38,622 bases of DNA from Pseudonocardiales bacterium (GCA_019241525.1 JAFAWY010000136.1:1-38622), one strand, 5' to 3'; numbered from the stretch's first letter, positions 27,631-35,529 are shown. Numbers and translations are program-made. The notes: generated by a model not told the origin, from the sequence alone.

Positions 27631-28989
27631 ATGGGACGTATTGTGAAGACCGCAAAAATGACCTTGGTGGCCGCAGTGGTAGCGGCCGGAATGCTCGCAG
27701 GCGGAACCGCGACCGCGTTCGCGGCCATCCCCGCCCCCTCCCCCACCGTATTCGCTGCCTCAAGTGACGGACGCGGTGGAGATCACCATGGCAGCAATAA
27801 CAACAACGGCGGAAGCACAAGGATTCACTCGAGCGGCCAGCAGCAGTCGCCACGCGGCAACTCGCCAAGATATAGCAACGACAACACCACAAGCACCAGG
27901 CAGGACTCCACCAGTCATGCCTCCGCCACAATTGACCCGGCTTCAGGAACAGGCAACCATGTCAGGTCGAGCGCACATAACAACAGCAATGCAACCAGCA
28001 GCGTGACCGGTGCGGGTAGCTCCAGAAACGAGGTCAGCTCGAATGCAAACAACAGCGGTATCGCCACCTCTACAGCGTCTGGTCGCAATAACAATGTTCA
28101 CAGCAATGCCAACAACAGCGCTACGGCCTTGTCCGTAGCGACTGGCAACAACAACAATGTTCAGATCAACGCTAATAACAGTGGTATCGCAGCGGCCGGA
28201 GTAACTGGCAACAACAACAATGCCAGCTCCACCGCAAACAACAGTGGCCGTGCAACTAGTGGCGTGTTCGGTAGTGGAGGAAATAACAACACCACCAACG
28301 CTACAGCGAATGGTGCGGGCAGCCAAGCCGCATCAGGGGTGATCACGGCCGGAAATAGCAACACCACCAATGCCACCGCGAACGGCACAAACACAACTGC
28401 CTCGAGTCTTGTTGATTCCGGTAACAGTAACAAGCTAAGCTCGAGCGCTACCGGGACCGGTAGCACCGCCGCAAGCATCGTCTTTGGCGCCACGGGCAAT
28501 AACAACAAACTCGGGAGCCAGGCCACCGACGGCGCCACCGCCGTCTCTGCGGTCAACAGCGGCAACAATAACCAGGCCACCAGCATCGCCAAGGGTGCGG
28601 GTAGCGCCGCTGTAGCCCTTGTCAACGCCCCGACGACGGGTACCAGTGACAACAACGTGCTCAACGCGATCGGGACGAACGGGGGCCAAGCAGGTGCCAG
28701 TGTCATCGGTGACAACAACAAGGCCACCAGCGTTGCCGAGGGCACGAACAGTACGGCTCTGGCCAATGCAGAAAATGGCTCTACGGCCACCGCGGCAGCA
28801 AGAAACGGCGGTCAGGCGACCGCTATAGCAACCTTGCCTGGAAGCCGGGCTACCGCGATCGCTATCGGGAACGGTTCTAGCGCGGTCGCTTCCCAGACCG
28901 CCCCAGGTCAGGGCACCGCAACGGCCACCTGTGGTACTGGCGGCGTGGCATTTGCAGCGACCAGCGGTGGAGCAGTGGACGCATGTTGA
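27631..28989 (+). CDS. secreted Asn/Ala-rich repeat protein, predicted beta-solenoid
   Basis: A 452-residue protein with a signal peptide (1 to about 32, TLVAAVVAAGMLAGGTATAFAA), a low-complexity Asn/Ser/His/Gln linker (45-105) and about 12 tandem degenerate repeats of 21-26 residues (108 to about 380). The repeats begin GNNN or GNSN and continue with alternating Ala/Val positions, for example at 172, 193, 217, 241, 264, 289, 311 and 360. A Thr/Ala-rich end has two cysteines (434 and 452). The alternation and Asn ladders resemble YadA-head or curlin-type beta-strand repeats, suggesting a parallel beta-solenoid or amyloid-like fibre; no homologue is recognised. Start uncertain: GTG at 27643 or ATG at 27658 would also keep the signal peptide. 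Confidence 0.8.
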   Translation: MGRIVKTAKMTLVAAVVAAGMLAGGTATAFAAIPAPSPTVFAASSDGRGGDHHGSNNNNGGSTRIHSSGQQQSPRGNSPRYSNDNTTSTRQDSTSHASATIDPASGTGNHVRSSAHNNSNATSSVTGAGSSRNEVSSNANNSGIATSTASGRNNNVHSNANNSATALSVATGNNNNVQINANNSGIAAAGVTGNNNNASSTANNSGRATSGVFGSGGNNNTTNATANGAGSQAASGVITAGNSNTTNATANGTNTTASSLVDSGNSNKLSSSATGTGSTAASIVFGATGNNNKLGSQATDGATAVSAVNSGNNNQATSIAKGAGSAAVALVNAPTTGTSDNNVLNAIGTNGGQAGASVIGDNNKATSVAEGTNSTALANAENGSTATAAARNGGQATAIATLPGSRATAIAIGNGSSAVASQTAPGQGTATATCGTGGVAFAATSGGAVDAC

Positions 28990-29016
28990 GTCTGGCAGGT
29001 TGAGTTGCACCAGCAC

Positions 29017-29063
29017 GATTTACTGGGTTTGTCCCCGCGCCGCGGGGACAAACCCGATAAATC
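29017..29063. terminator. near-perfect palindromic hairpin between the Asn-rich and lipoprotein genes
   Basis: Perfect 15-nt arms GGGTTTGTCCCCGCG (29025-29039) and its complement (29041-29055) with a single spacer base. After a 2-nt mismatch on each side a further 6 bp pair (29017-29022 with 29058-29063). It lies 28 nt past the stop of the Asn-rich gene. A terminator is most likely; a palindromic protein-binding site is possible. Confidence 0.55.
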
Positions 29064-29228
29064 GGCAACGGATGGTGGTCATCGCTGCCGGAGGTTCTTC
29101 CTCCCTTTCTTGACCTCGGGTCATGACGACGGCGGGAAACAGGAGCGCTACATGCCTGCCATTATCAGTACGATTATCGAAAGATCGCCGACCACCAATC
29201 GCGACACTCGGTTTCAGGGGGAATATTG

Positions 29229-29888
29229 ATGTCTGATACAGCGACAACTACTACCAGACGCCCATCTCTGAGCCAGACAGCGCGGTCGGCTCAGGCCAAG
29301 GTCGTCGGTGCGGCGTTGACCATCTCAGCGCTGCTGCTGGCAGGCTGCGCTGGTAACAGTGGGAATGATCCGGCCAGCACGTCATTGTTGCTGGCCGGAC
29401 CGAACACCAACATCGTAGTGACTATCCCAGCGGGCTGGCACCAGGTCATCGACAGCGCCAACCCCCCAATCCCCGAGATGGTGTCGCCGACTACGTGCAT
29501 GGGGAACCAGGAAGTTTCGTGCGCCACTGGCCTGGCCCGGATCGGGACCCTTACTGCGCCGACCGCTCAAGCCGCTGAGCAGACCATCGAGCAGGCCGTC
29601 ACGACTACTCCTGGAGTCAAGACCGGCGCCACTCTCAGCCAAGGACCGGGCAAGGTTGGTAGGCACGACGGCTACCGGCATCGGTTCACGTTTACCAACC
29701 CCAGCGCTACCCTCACTTGCGAGATCGCCGCAGTCCCGTCCGGTCCCACGACGCCAGACGCGCAGGGCAACCACGAATTCTCGGTGGTGCTGGTGTGGGT
29801 CTCCGACAAGCCAGGTGCGCCCAAACCGGAGGTCATCGATCAGATCATAGGCTCAGCGAAGGTCGTGGGCGGTCAACCACCGAGCTAG
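29229..29888 (+). CDS. hypothetical secreted lipoprotein
   Basis: A 219-residue protein with a long polar Thr/Arg/Ser N-terminus, a hydrophobic core and the lipobox LLLAGC, so Cys40 would be lipidated and the protein anchored outside the membrane. The mature domain begins with a strand-rich segment (NIVVTIPAGWHQVID) and has three further cysteines (in CMGNQEVSC and LTCEI). The VTIPAGW start recalls LpqN/LpqT-like actinobacterial lipoproteins, but the match is only general. The ATG is preferred over an adjacent TTG, and CAGGGGGA lies about 8 nt upstream. It is the last plus-strand gene of the island and converges on the SCO1664-type gene. Confidence 0.78.
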   Translation: MSDTATTTTRRPSLSQTARSAQAKVVGAALTISALLLAGCAGNSGNDPASTSLLLAGPNTNIVVTIPAGWHQVIDSANPPIPEMVSPTTCMGNQEVSCATGLARIGTLTAPTAQAAEQTIEQAVTTTPGVKTGATLSQGPGKVGRHDGYRHRFTFTNPSATLTCEIAAVPSGPTTPDAQGNHEFSVVLVWVSDKPGAPKPEVIDQIIGSAKVVGGQPPS

Positions 29889-29935
29889 CCAAGGCCTAGC
29901 CTCCGGTCCGAAGGTCTCCACCCTGCGCGCGGGTC

Positions 29936-30769
29936 TCAAAACGCTGGCCACGGAATCGCGGGCCAGTGCCCGTTGGGCGCCGGGAAGGTTTTGCTGATCA
30001 GTAACTGATCAGCACGATCCCGCACCGCCCGCACTTCCGCTTGGGTGAGGTGCTCAGCCAGCGCGGTGCCCAGCGCACCATCCAGCTCAGATCGCACTCG
30101 GCGAAGCACGTCGAGTACTGCTGGGGACAGCTGGTCGCCCAGGAAGCCCCATAGCACCGTACGCAGCTTAGTCTCCCGATGCAGGCAGATCCCGTGGTCT
30201 ACGCCATACACGCCACCGTCCAGCCCGGCGAGCACATGCCCACCTTTGCGATCGGCGTTGTTGAGCAGCACGTCGAGCACGGCTAGCTGTCGTATTGCTT
30301 CCGTGTCGGCGTGCACGAGAAGCGCTGGGTTGCCGAAGCGGTCCTGAGCCCGCAGTACCGTACGCCACCCCCGCGGCACCGCGTCCACGGCCACCACATC
30401 CACTAGGCCGTGTTCAACGTTGGTGTCCACCCATAGCTGCACCATGCCGCGCCCTAACGGTCCCGATCGCATCACGGTAGGCGGCACGAGCGACCAGCCG
30501 GTGGCCTCGGAAAGCAGCCAGCTCGCCACCTCGCGGCCGGCCAGGGTGCCGTCCGGGAAGTCCCACAGCGGGCGCTCGCCACGAATAGGTTTGTAGACGC
30601 ATTCGGCGCTGACCCCCTCGCAGTGCACCGTGCACAGCAGGGTTGCATTGGACGCATCGACGATCCGACCGGTGACGTCGAGGCGGCCGTGGCGTAGCAA
30701 CGGCAGCGCCGCCGGATCGGTGGGCAGCACCGGAGCTCGCTTAAGTCTCAACTTGGCGACGGTAGCCAT
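29936..30769 (-). CDS. SCO1664-family protein (PI3/4-kinase-like fold)
   Basis: An actinobacterial protein of about 277 residues with weak similarity to phosphatidylinositol 3/4-kinase-like and HipA-like kinases. Visible: AECVYKPIRGERPLWDFPDGTLAGREVASWLL, containing the candidate ATP-binding Lys; LLNNADRKGGHVL, resembling a catalytic loop with Asp and Asn; and GVYGVDHGICLH, resembling a metal-binding segment. The true substrate is unknown. The ATG at 30769 overlaps the end of the DUF3090 gene by 29 bases; a GTG at 30730 just after that stop is a good alternative. It forms a same-strand trio with the DUF3090 and phosphatase genes, the arrangement I recall from mycobacteria (Rv2133c-Rv2135c). 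Confidence 0.83.
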   Translation of the reverse strand: MATVAKLRLKRAPVLPTDPAALPLLRHGRLDVTGRIVDASNATLLCTVHCEGVSAECVYKPIRGERPLWDFPDGTLAGREVASWLLSEATGWSLVPPTVMRSGPLGRGMVQLWVDTNVEHGLVDVVAVDAVPRGWRTVLRAQDRFGNPALLVHADTEAIRQLAVLDVLLNNADRKGGHVLAGLDGGVYGVDHGICLHRETKLRTVLWGFLGDQLSPAVLDVLRRVRSELDGALGTALAEHLTQAEVRAVRDRADQLLISKTFPAPNGHWPAIPWPAF

Positions 30770-31307
30770 TCTGCCGTGGGCAGATGTGCCCGTGGGGACC
30801 CAACGGTTCCGCACACAGCGGGCACGGCTTGCGACCAGCCGAAATCACCCGCTCGGCGCGCACCGCGAACGCGCGCGCTTGGTCGAGTGACAGGAACACC
30901 CGCACCGCATCCGGGCCATCCTCAGCGTCATCGAGCACCATGGACTCGTCGACCTCCTGCTCGCTTACCGCAAGCAGCTCAACGACGATGGCCCGAGACT
31001 CGACGTCCCAGCCCAGCCCCATGGTGCCAACGCGAAATTCTTGCTCCACCGGCGCACGCAAGGGCTCGGTATCCACCGCCAGCTCGTCGGCTTCGGCGAG
31101 GGCGCCGGCACCCAATCGTCGAACCAGCTCGTTGAGCAAAGCGGAAAGCCGTTCAGCAAGGACCGCGACTTGTTCTTTTTCCAGCGCAACACTGATCACC
31201 TTGGCCTTGTCGATGGCCTGCAGGTAGAACGTGCGGTCGCCGGGCTCCCCGACCGTGCCGGCGACGAACCGGTCGGGCGTACGAAATACATGGATGACAC
31301 GGGACAT
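30741..31307 (-). CDS. DUF3090 family protein
   Basis: A 188-residue actinobacterial protein beginning MSRVIHVFRTPDRFVAGTVG. The usual family blocks are seen: RTFYLQAI, SVALEKEQVAVLAERLSALL, FRVGTMGLGWD and VRVFLSLDQARAFAVRAERVI. It ends in a zinc-ribbon-like CPLCAEPLGPHGHICPR. Its biochemical function is not established. The ATG at 31307 is chosen because the family begins with this sequence; the frame continues upstream but is not conserved-looking. It lies between the phosphatase gene (51-bp gap) and the SCO1664 gene (overlap), so the three proteins probably act together. Confidence 0.88.
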   Translation of the reverse strand: MSRVIHVFRTPDRFVAGTVGEPGDRTFYLQAIDKAKVISVALEKEQVAVLAERLSALLNELVRRLGAGALAEADELAVDTEPLRAPVEQEFRVGTMGLGWDVESRAIVVELLAVSEQEVDESMVLDDAEDGPDAVRVFLSLDQARAFAVRAERVISAGRKPCPLCAEPLGPHGHICPRQNGYRRQVET

Positions 31308-31358
31308 GGCACTACCGACACTAGAGCACCACGCGCTGCGCGGCAGCGGCGTCCCCAC

Positions 31359-32057
31359 TCAGTTAGCGCCTGTCGAGCCTCCGGGCGTGGCGTCCGACGA
31401 AAGTCGCCGCCGGCGCCGGCGTTTGGGGGGGAGCAGGCCGCGCAAGTCATCTCCACAGTCATTGATCCGTTGCACGAAGGGCCGGGTCTCCGTGTAGGTC
31501 ACGGCGCTGACCGAGCACGGGTGAGCGACGATGCGCTGGAAACTGTCCAGGTGCAGGCCCAGCGCATCGGCCAGCACTGCCTTGATGAGATCGCCATGCG
31601 TACAGACCAGCCACAACACCTGGGAGCCGTGCTCCGCGGCCAGCTTCGCGTCCCACTCCCGCACCGCCGCCACCGCCCGAGTCTGCATCGCGGCCAGGCC
31701 CTCGCCGCTAGGAAACACCACTGCCGAAGGGTGCGCCTGCACTACCTTCCACAGCCGTTCTTTAGCTAGGGCGCGTAGTTCCCGGCCAGTCCACTCGCCG
31801 TAGTCCATCTCTACGAATCGGTCGTCGACGGTCACCTCGAGATCTCGCGCCTGCGCCAGCGGAGCGAGAGTTTCCTGGCAGCGCTGCAGCGGGGAGCTCA
31901 CCAGCGCAGCCAGCGGCAGCTGCGCCAAACGCTCAACCACTCTCTGTGCCTGTGCTTGACCATCCTCGTCGAGGCCCACTCCCGGATTACGCCCGGCGAG
32001 AATCCCAGCGGTGTTCGCCGTGGACCGGCCATGTCGGAGCAGGATCACGGTGCCCAC
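31359..32057 (-). CDS. histidine phosphatase family protein (phosphoglycerate-mutase-like)
   Basis: A 232-residue phosphatase. The phosphohistidine motif is LLRHGRS (His9), the second Arg region is VSSPLQRCQETL, the acid region is EMDYGEWTG and the second catalytic His is in VCTHGDLIKA. It belongs to the actinobacterial MSMEG_4193-like type, whose substrate I cannot name. An Arg-rich stretch (PKRRRRRRL) and a Ser/Thr/Gly tail end the protein. Start GTG at 32057; it is divergent from the aldo/keto reductase with only 35 bp between. It is first in the phosphatase-DUF3090-SCO1664 unit. Confidence 0.88.
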   Translation of the reverse strand: MGTVILLRHGRSTANTAGILAGRNPGVGLDEDGQAQAQRVVERLAQLPLAALVSSPLQRCQETLAPLAQARDLEVTVDDRFVEMDYGEWTGRELRALAKERLWKVVQAHPSAVVFPSGEGLAAMQTRAVAAVREWDAKLAAEHGSQVLWLVCTHGDLIKAVLADALGLHLDSFQRIVAHPCSVSAVTYTETRPFVQRINDCGDDLRGLLPPKRRRRRRLSSDATPGGSTGAN

Positions 32058-32092
32058 GCCGCCACCCTACGCACCCGCTAGCGTGCACCCCC

Positions 32093-33055
32093 GTGCAACA
32101 GCGCTATTTGGGCCGCAGCGGACTCCGCGTGTCCCGGCTTGCACTGGGAACCATGACCTGGGGTCATGACACCGACGCCGAGGAAGCTGCCACAGAGCTG
32201 GTCGCCTTCGTCGATGCGGGCGGAACATTGGTCGACACCGCCGATGTGTACAACGACGGCGAGTCAGAACGAATCCTGGGTAAGTTGCTTGCCGAACTCA
32301 TCCCCCGGGACGAGGTCGTGCTCGCAACCAAGGCAGTGGCCCGGCGCGACGACGGGCCGTTCGGCGGCGGTGCGTCCCGGGCATCGTTGTTCGCAGCGCT
32401 GGAAGGCTCGCTGCGCCGGCTGCGCACCGATCATCTAGACCTCTGGCAGCTGCACGCCTGGGACGGGGCGGTGCCCCTGGAAGAGACGATGTCTGCGGTC
32501 GCCGACGCCGTGCGATCGGGCAAGGTTCGCTACGTCGGGGTGTCCAACTACACCGGTTGGCAGCTGGCCACGGCGCAGGCGATCTGCGAAGTCCCGCTGG
32601 TGTCCACGCAGGCCGAGTACTCGTTGCTGGAACGGGGAGTCGAACGGGAGTTGGTCCCGGCTGCAGCGCACCATGGTGTGGGGCTGCTGGCGTGGGCGCC
32701 GCTGGCTCGGGGGGTACTTACCGGCAAGTACCGCAACGGCACCCCCTCCAGCTCCAGAGCGGCATCGCCGCACTATGCGCGATATGTCGAGCACCACCGC
32801 ACTGATCGAGCGAACCGGATCGTGCAGGCCGTGGTCACCGCGGCCGACGGGCTGGGCGTTTCGCCCTTGGAAGTAGCGCTGGCATGGGTACGCGACCAAC
32901 CCGGCGTGATTGCCCCCATCATCGGTGCGCGAGACACGGCCCAGCTGGCCGGTTCACTGGCTGCCGAGGAGGTGGAGCTAGCCCCAGCGATCCGGGCCGC
33001 GCTCGATGATGTCAGCGCGATTGAGCTGGGCTATCCCGAACGTCCAGTCGGCTGA
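32093..33055 (+). CDS. aldo/keto reductase
   Basis: A 320-residue NADPH-dependent oxidoreductase of the AKR barrel family. The catalytic tetrad is visible: Asp48 and Tyr53 (in VDTADVYNDGESE), Lys80 (VLATKA) and His121 (LWQLHAWD). The barrel N-terminus QQRYLGRSGLRVSRLALGTM and the phosphate-binding C-terminal segment (IAPIIGARDTAQL) are typical of the AKR subgroup related to the voltage-gated potassium channel beta subunits. The GTG at 32093 is selected because family members begin at this point; the frame extends 49 codons upstream into the divergent phosphatase gene. The 3' end overlaps the convergent glycosyltransferase gene by 44 bases. Confidence 0.9.
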   Translation: MQQRYLGRSGLRVSRLALGTMTWGHDTDAEEAATELVAFVDAGGTLVDTADVYNDGESERILGKLLAELIPRDEVVLATKAVARRDDGPFGGGASRASLFAALEGSLRRLRTDHLDLWQLHAWDGAVPLEETMSAVADAVRSGKVRYVGVSNYTGWQLATAQAICEVPLVSTQAEYSLLERGVERELVPAAAHHGVGLLAWAPLARGVLTGKYRNGTPSSSRAASPHYARYVEHHRTDRANRIVQAVVTAADGLGVSPLEVALAWVRDQPGVIAPIIGARDTAQLAGSLAAEEVELAPAIRAALDDVSAIELGYPERPVG

Positions 33056-33704
33056 CCCGCTGCATGGCGGCACTCATATCGCGGACGGCACGGATCGTGC
33101 CCTTGATCGACCCGGATACCTTGGAGCGGCCACCCGCCCGCGGCCGGTACTCGACGTCGAATTCGCACAGCCGCCACCCGGCAGCGCCAGCGCGCAACAG
33201 CAGCTCGAACGGGTAACCGAAACCGCGGTCGGTCACACCTAGATCGAGCAATGCCTGGCGGCGTGCTACCCGGATCGGTGCGATGTCGTGCACGAGCAAG
33301 CCCCGGTACCGCAGTAACGCAGCGAGGGCCGCGTTGCCGGCCCTGGCGTGCCATGGCCATGCGCCGGCTTCCGGTATCCGGCGGCCGACGGCAAGGTCAG
33401 CACCCTCCGCCACCGCGGCAACCAGCCGGGGTAGCACCTGGGGCGGCATCGATCCGTCGCCATCCAGTACGGCAACCAGGTCGGCGGTCGCGGCGAGCAA
33501 CCCGGCGTGCACTGCGGCGCCGTAGCCACGCCGAGGCTCAGACACCACTGTCGCACCGCCCGAAGCCGCGACCGTCACCGTGTCATCGGTACTGCCATTG
33601 TCAACGACAAGGACTCGGTAGCCCGCTGGCATTGCGGCCAGCACGGCTGGCAAGGCCTCAGCCTCATTGAGACACGGCAGCACGACGTCCACCGGCGTAG
33701 TCAC
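33012..33704 (-). CDS. family 2 glycosyltransferase
   Basis: A 230-residue GT-A-fold transferase of the dolichyl/polyprenyl-phosphate hexosyltransferase-like type. N-terminal VDVVLPCLNEAEALP and VVDNGSTDDTVTVA bind the nucleotide sugar, the metal site is in VAVLDGDGSM, and the region GFGYPFELLLRAGAAGW with EFDVEYRPRAGGRSKVSG is the usual acceptor-side segment. No transmembrane tail is seen, so it is probably soluble or peripheral. It starts at GTG and overlaps the aldo/keto reductase 3' end tail-to-tail. The sugar and lipid acceptor are unknown. Confidence 0.86.
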   Translation of the reverse strand: MTTPVDVVLPCLNEAEALPAVLAAMPAGYRVLVVDNGSTDDTVTVAASGGATVVSEPRRGYGAAVHAGLLAATADLVAVLDGDGSMPPQVLPRLVAAVAEGADLAVGRRIPEAGAWPWHARAGNAALAALLRYRGLLVHDIAPIRVARRQALLDLGVTDRGFGYPFELLLRAGAAGWRLCEFDVEYRPRAGGRSKVSGSIKGTIRAVRDMSAAMQRVSRLDVRDSPAQSR

Positions 33705-33856
33705 GGTTGATGACGTTATCCCTAAGACGGAGCAAACACCGGCTGAATTGATTACGGCTCGATCACGGATTGCTGCGGACTGTCATCAACCTAGCGGCAG
33801 GCACCCGTCATTGAGCGGATTCACGCCAACATACGGCTACGTGGGGATGACGCGGG

Positions 33857-33887
33857 GGTGTCAGGTCAGGAATGCTTGACTGACACC
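33857..33887 (+). promoter_or_regulatory. hairpin in the leader of the LppL-like gene
   Basis: Arms GGTGTCAG-x-TCA and TGACTGACACC pair over 11 bp with one bulged base and an 8-nt loop, 40 nt before the GTG start. It could be a leader RNA structure or an operator with inverted half-sites TGTCAG/CTGACA. Confidence 0.3.
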
Positions 33888-33927
33888 TGCTCCGATCCCT
33901 GCCCGTACTACCGACGAGGAGGTCGGT

Positions 33928-34956
33928 GTGCCCGGTGCCCTGCGCGCGGCTGCACCGGCCGCGTTGCTTGCTGCGGGGCTGGTAGTGGCAGGATGCGGCA
34001 CCGTCGGTGGTTCAGCCGGTGAGCAGCAGACCCTTTCCCCAGCCAAGCCGGCGGTGGCACCTCCAGGTGGACCAGCCCCGTCCGGAATCGTGACTCCGCT
34101 CGCCGCACCGGCAACCAAGGTGCTGGTTGATCCTCGGACCAAAACGGTCGCGGTGACACTGCTCAACCCCCCGAGACTGCTGCTGAGGACACTGGACGGC
34201 GCGGAGCAGCCACGGCAGTTTCCGTTGCCAGGTCCAGCCGCAGATCTCGTGCTGGTTCCCCAGAGCGGTGAGTTGCTGGTACCGGTCACCACCCCGGGTT
34301 GCTTGATCAGGATACCGATCAGTGGCGGCACAGCCGACCGGATTGATGTCGACGGCCCAGCTCAGGGGGCGGTCGCGGTGGGCAGTGTCACTGTGGTCGC
34401 ACTGGGCGACCGGCTGGCCGTGCTCGACGGGAACCGACAACGCGCACCAATCCTCGGCTTCTCCGACGCCGCCCGATTGCTGCCAGTCTCCGCAGCGACG
34501 GGAACCACGATCTGGGTACTGGATCGGGGGCGCAGCGCAGTCGGCATCGTGGACGTGTTCACCGGCGAGATCAGTCCCGAGCTACGGGCGGGTAACGGGG
34601 CGAGTGATGCGATGGCCGATCGCTTCGGCCGCATCCTGGTCACTGATACCCGCGACGGAGAGCTGCTGGCCTTCGCCGGCAACCCACCAATATTGCGGCA
34701 ACGTTTTCCGCTGCCGGGGGCGCCCTATGCGGTGGCCTACGACGGTCGCCGAGATCTGGCGTGGGTGACTCTGACCGGGCGCGATGAGGTGGTCGGCCTC
34801 CGCGTCGCTGGGGGTGAGCCGGTGGTGGTCCACCGGTTCCCGACCGTACATCAACCCGATGCAGTGGCCGTGGACCCGACAAGTGGCCGGGTCCTGGTGG
34901 CGTCCGCGTCAGGAATGGGCTTGCAGATGATCGATCCCGAACGGGTGGTGCAGTAA
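33928..34956 (+). CDS. LppL-like lipoprotein, predicted beta-propeller
   Basis: A 342-residue secreted lipoprotein: signal sequence with lipobox VVAGC (Cys23), a Pro/Ala-rich linker, then repeated strand motifs typical of YVTN/NHL-like propellers (for example LVDPRTKTVAVTLL, VWVLDRGRSAVGIVD in the variant form, RFGRILVTDTRDGELLAF, VAVDPTSGRVLVAS). The GTG start is supported by GAGGAGG 5 nt upstream. In mycobacteria the lipoprotein LppL (Rv2138) lies beside a small DUF5703 gene; here the DUF5703 gene follows with a one-base overlap (TAATG). Likely a periplasmic binding scaffold; no ligand known. Confidence 0.83.
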   Translation: MPGALRAAAPAALLAAGLVVAGCGTVGGSAGEQQTLSPAKPAVAPPGGPAPSGIVTPLAAPATKVLVDPRTKTVAVTLLNPPRLLLRTLDGAEQPRQFPLPGPAADLVLVPQSGELLVPVTTPGCLIRIPISGGTADRIDVDGPAQGAVAVGSVTVVALGDRLAVLDGNRQRAPILGFSDAARLLPVSAATGTTIWVLDRGRSAVGIVDVFTGEISPELRAGNGASDAMADRFGRILVTDTRDGELLAFAGNPPILRQRFPLPGAPYAVAYDGRRDLAWVTLTGRDEVVGLRVAGGEPVVVHRFPTVHQPDAVAVDPTSGRVLVASASGMGLQMIDPERVVQ

Positions 34957-35174
34957 TGATCGAAACAGTAGACGGTGAGGGCACCGATTGGGAGTACCAG
35001 CCGCTGCGGCTGCCGCGGGAAGTATCCCGGCGCACCGCAGCGACGCAGCTCGCTGTGCAGGCTGAGTTTGCGGGCTGGGAACTGTCCCGGGTGCGGATGT
35101 ACCGCGACGGCACGCGAACTGTGTGGCTACGCAGGCAGCGCAGCCCCATCGCATTGCCCAAGCTGTCGTTATAG
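34956..35174 (+). CDS. DUF5703 family small protein
   Basis: A 72-residue protein with the characteristic WEYQPLRLPREVSRRTAATQL and WELSRVRMYRDGTRTVWLRR segments. Family function unknown; the fold is probably a small alpha/beta unit. Its ATG shares a base with the stop codon of the lipoprotein gene (TAATG), indicating translational coupling. It ends convergent to cspA. Confidence 0.85.
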   Translation: MIETVDGEGTDWEYQPLRLPREVSRRTAATQLAVQAEFAGWELSRVRMYRDGTRTVWLRRQRSPIALPKLSL

Positions 35175-35222
35175 AGGTTCTTCGTTTGTAGCCAGTTTGT
35201 GTAAACATTGCCTTGGCACGAC

Positions 35223-35254
35223 GTAGGGCCCGCACCGGCTGGTGCGGACCCTAC
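35223..35254. terminator. hairpin between DUF5703 and cspA
   Basis: 14-nt arms (35223-35236 and 35241-35254) with a 4-nt loop and one irregular pair, which is a G-U wobble in minus-strand RNA and a mismatch in plus-strand RNA. It should therefore work best for cspA but may serve both convergent genes. Confidence 0.6.
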
Positions 35255-35304
35255 TCGCGAGTCTGGTCGGTCTGGGTCGTCAGCGTCGACCCTGCGAGCA
35301 GCCC

Positions 35305-35514
35305 TCAGGCGCGGATCGTGCGAATCTGGTCGGCCTGGGGACCCTTGGGTCCCTGAGTGATCTCGAATTCCACCCGCTGGTTTTCCTCCAGCGTGCGGTA
35401 GCCGGTCGCCTGGATCGCCGAGAAGTGGGCGAAGACGTCGGGGCCGCCCCCATCCTGCGTGATGAAGCCGTAACCCTTCTCCGCGTTGAACCACTTGACC
35501 GTGCCGGTCGCCAT
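35305..35514 (-). CDS. cspA: cold-shock domain protein
   Basis: A 69-residue single OB-fold RNA/DNA-binding protein, the usual size for bacterial cold-shock proteins. RNP-1 is KGYGFIT (residues 13-19) and RNP-2 is DVFAHFSAI (26-34), both intact. The end has the common [16 protein letters not shown] segment. The start at 35514 is chosen because the family begins MATGTVKWF and AAGGAG lies 8 nt upstream; an upstream extension of the frame is not real. A stable hairpin lies immediately upstream of the ribosome site. Confidence 0.95.
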   Translation of the reverse strand: MATGTVKWFNAEKGYGFITQDGGGPDVFAHFSAIQATGYRTLEENQRVEFEITQGPKGPQADQIRTIRA

Positions 35515-35529
35515 CTTCCATCTCCTTCT

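Noticed and set aside
31946-32092. Upstream extension of the aldo/keto reductase frame
   Set aside because: It lies within the divergent phosphatase gene; family members start at the GTG at 32093.
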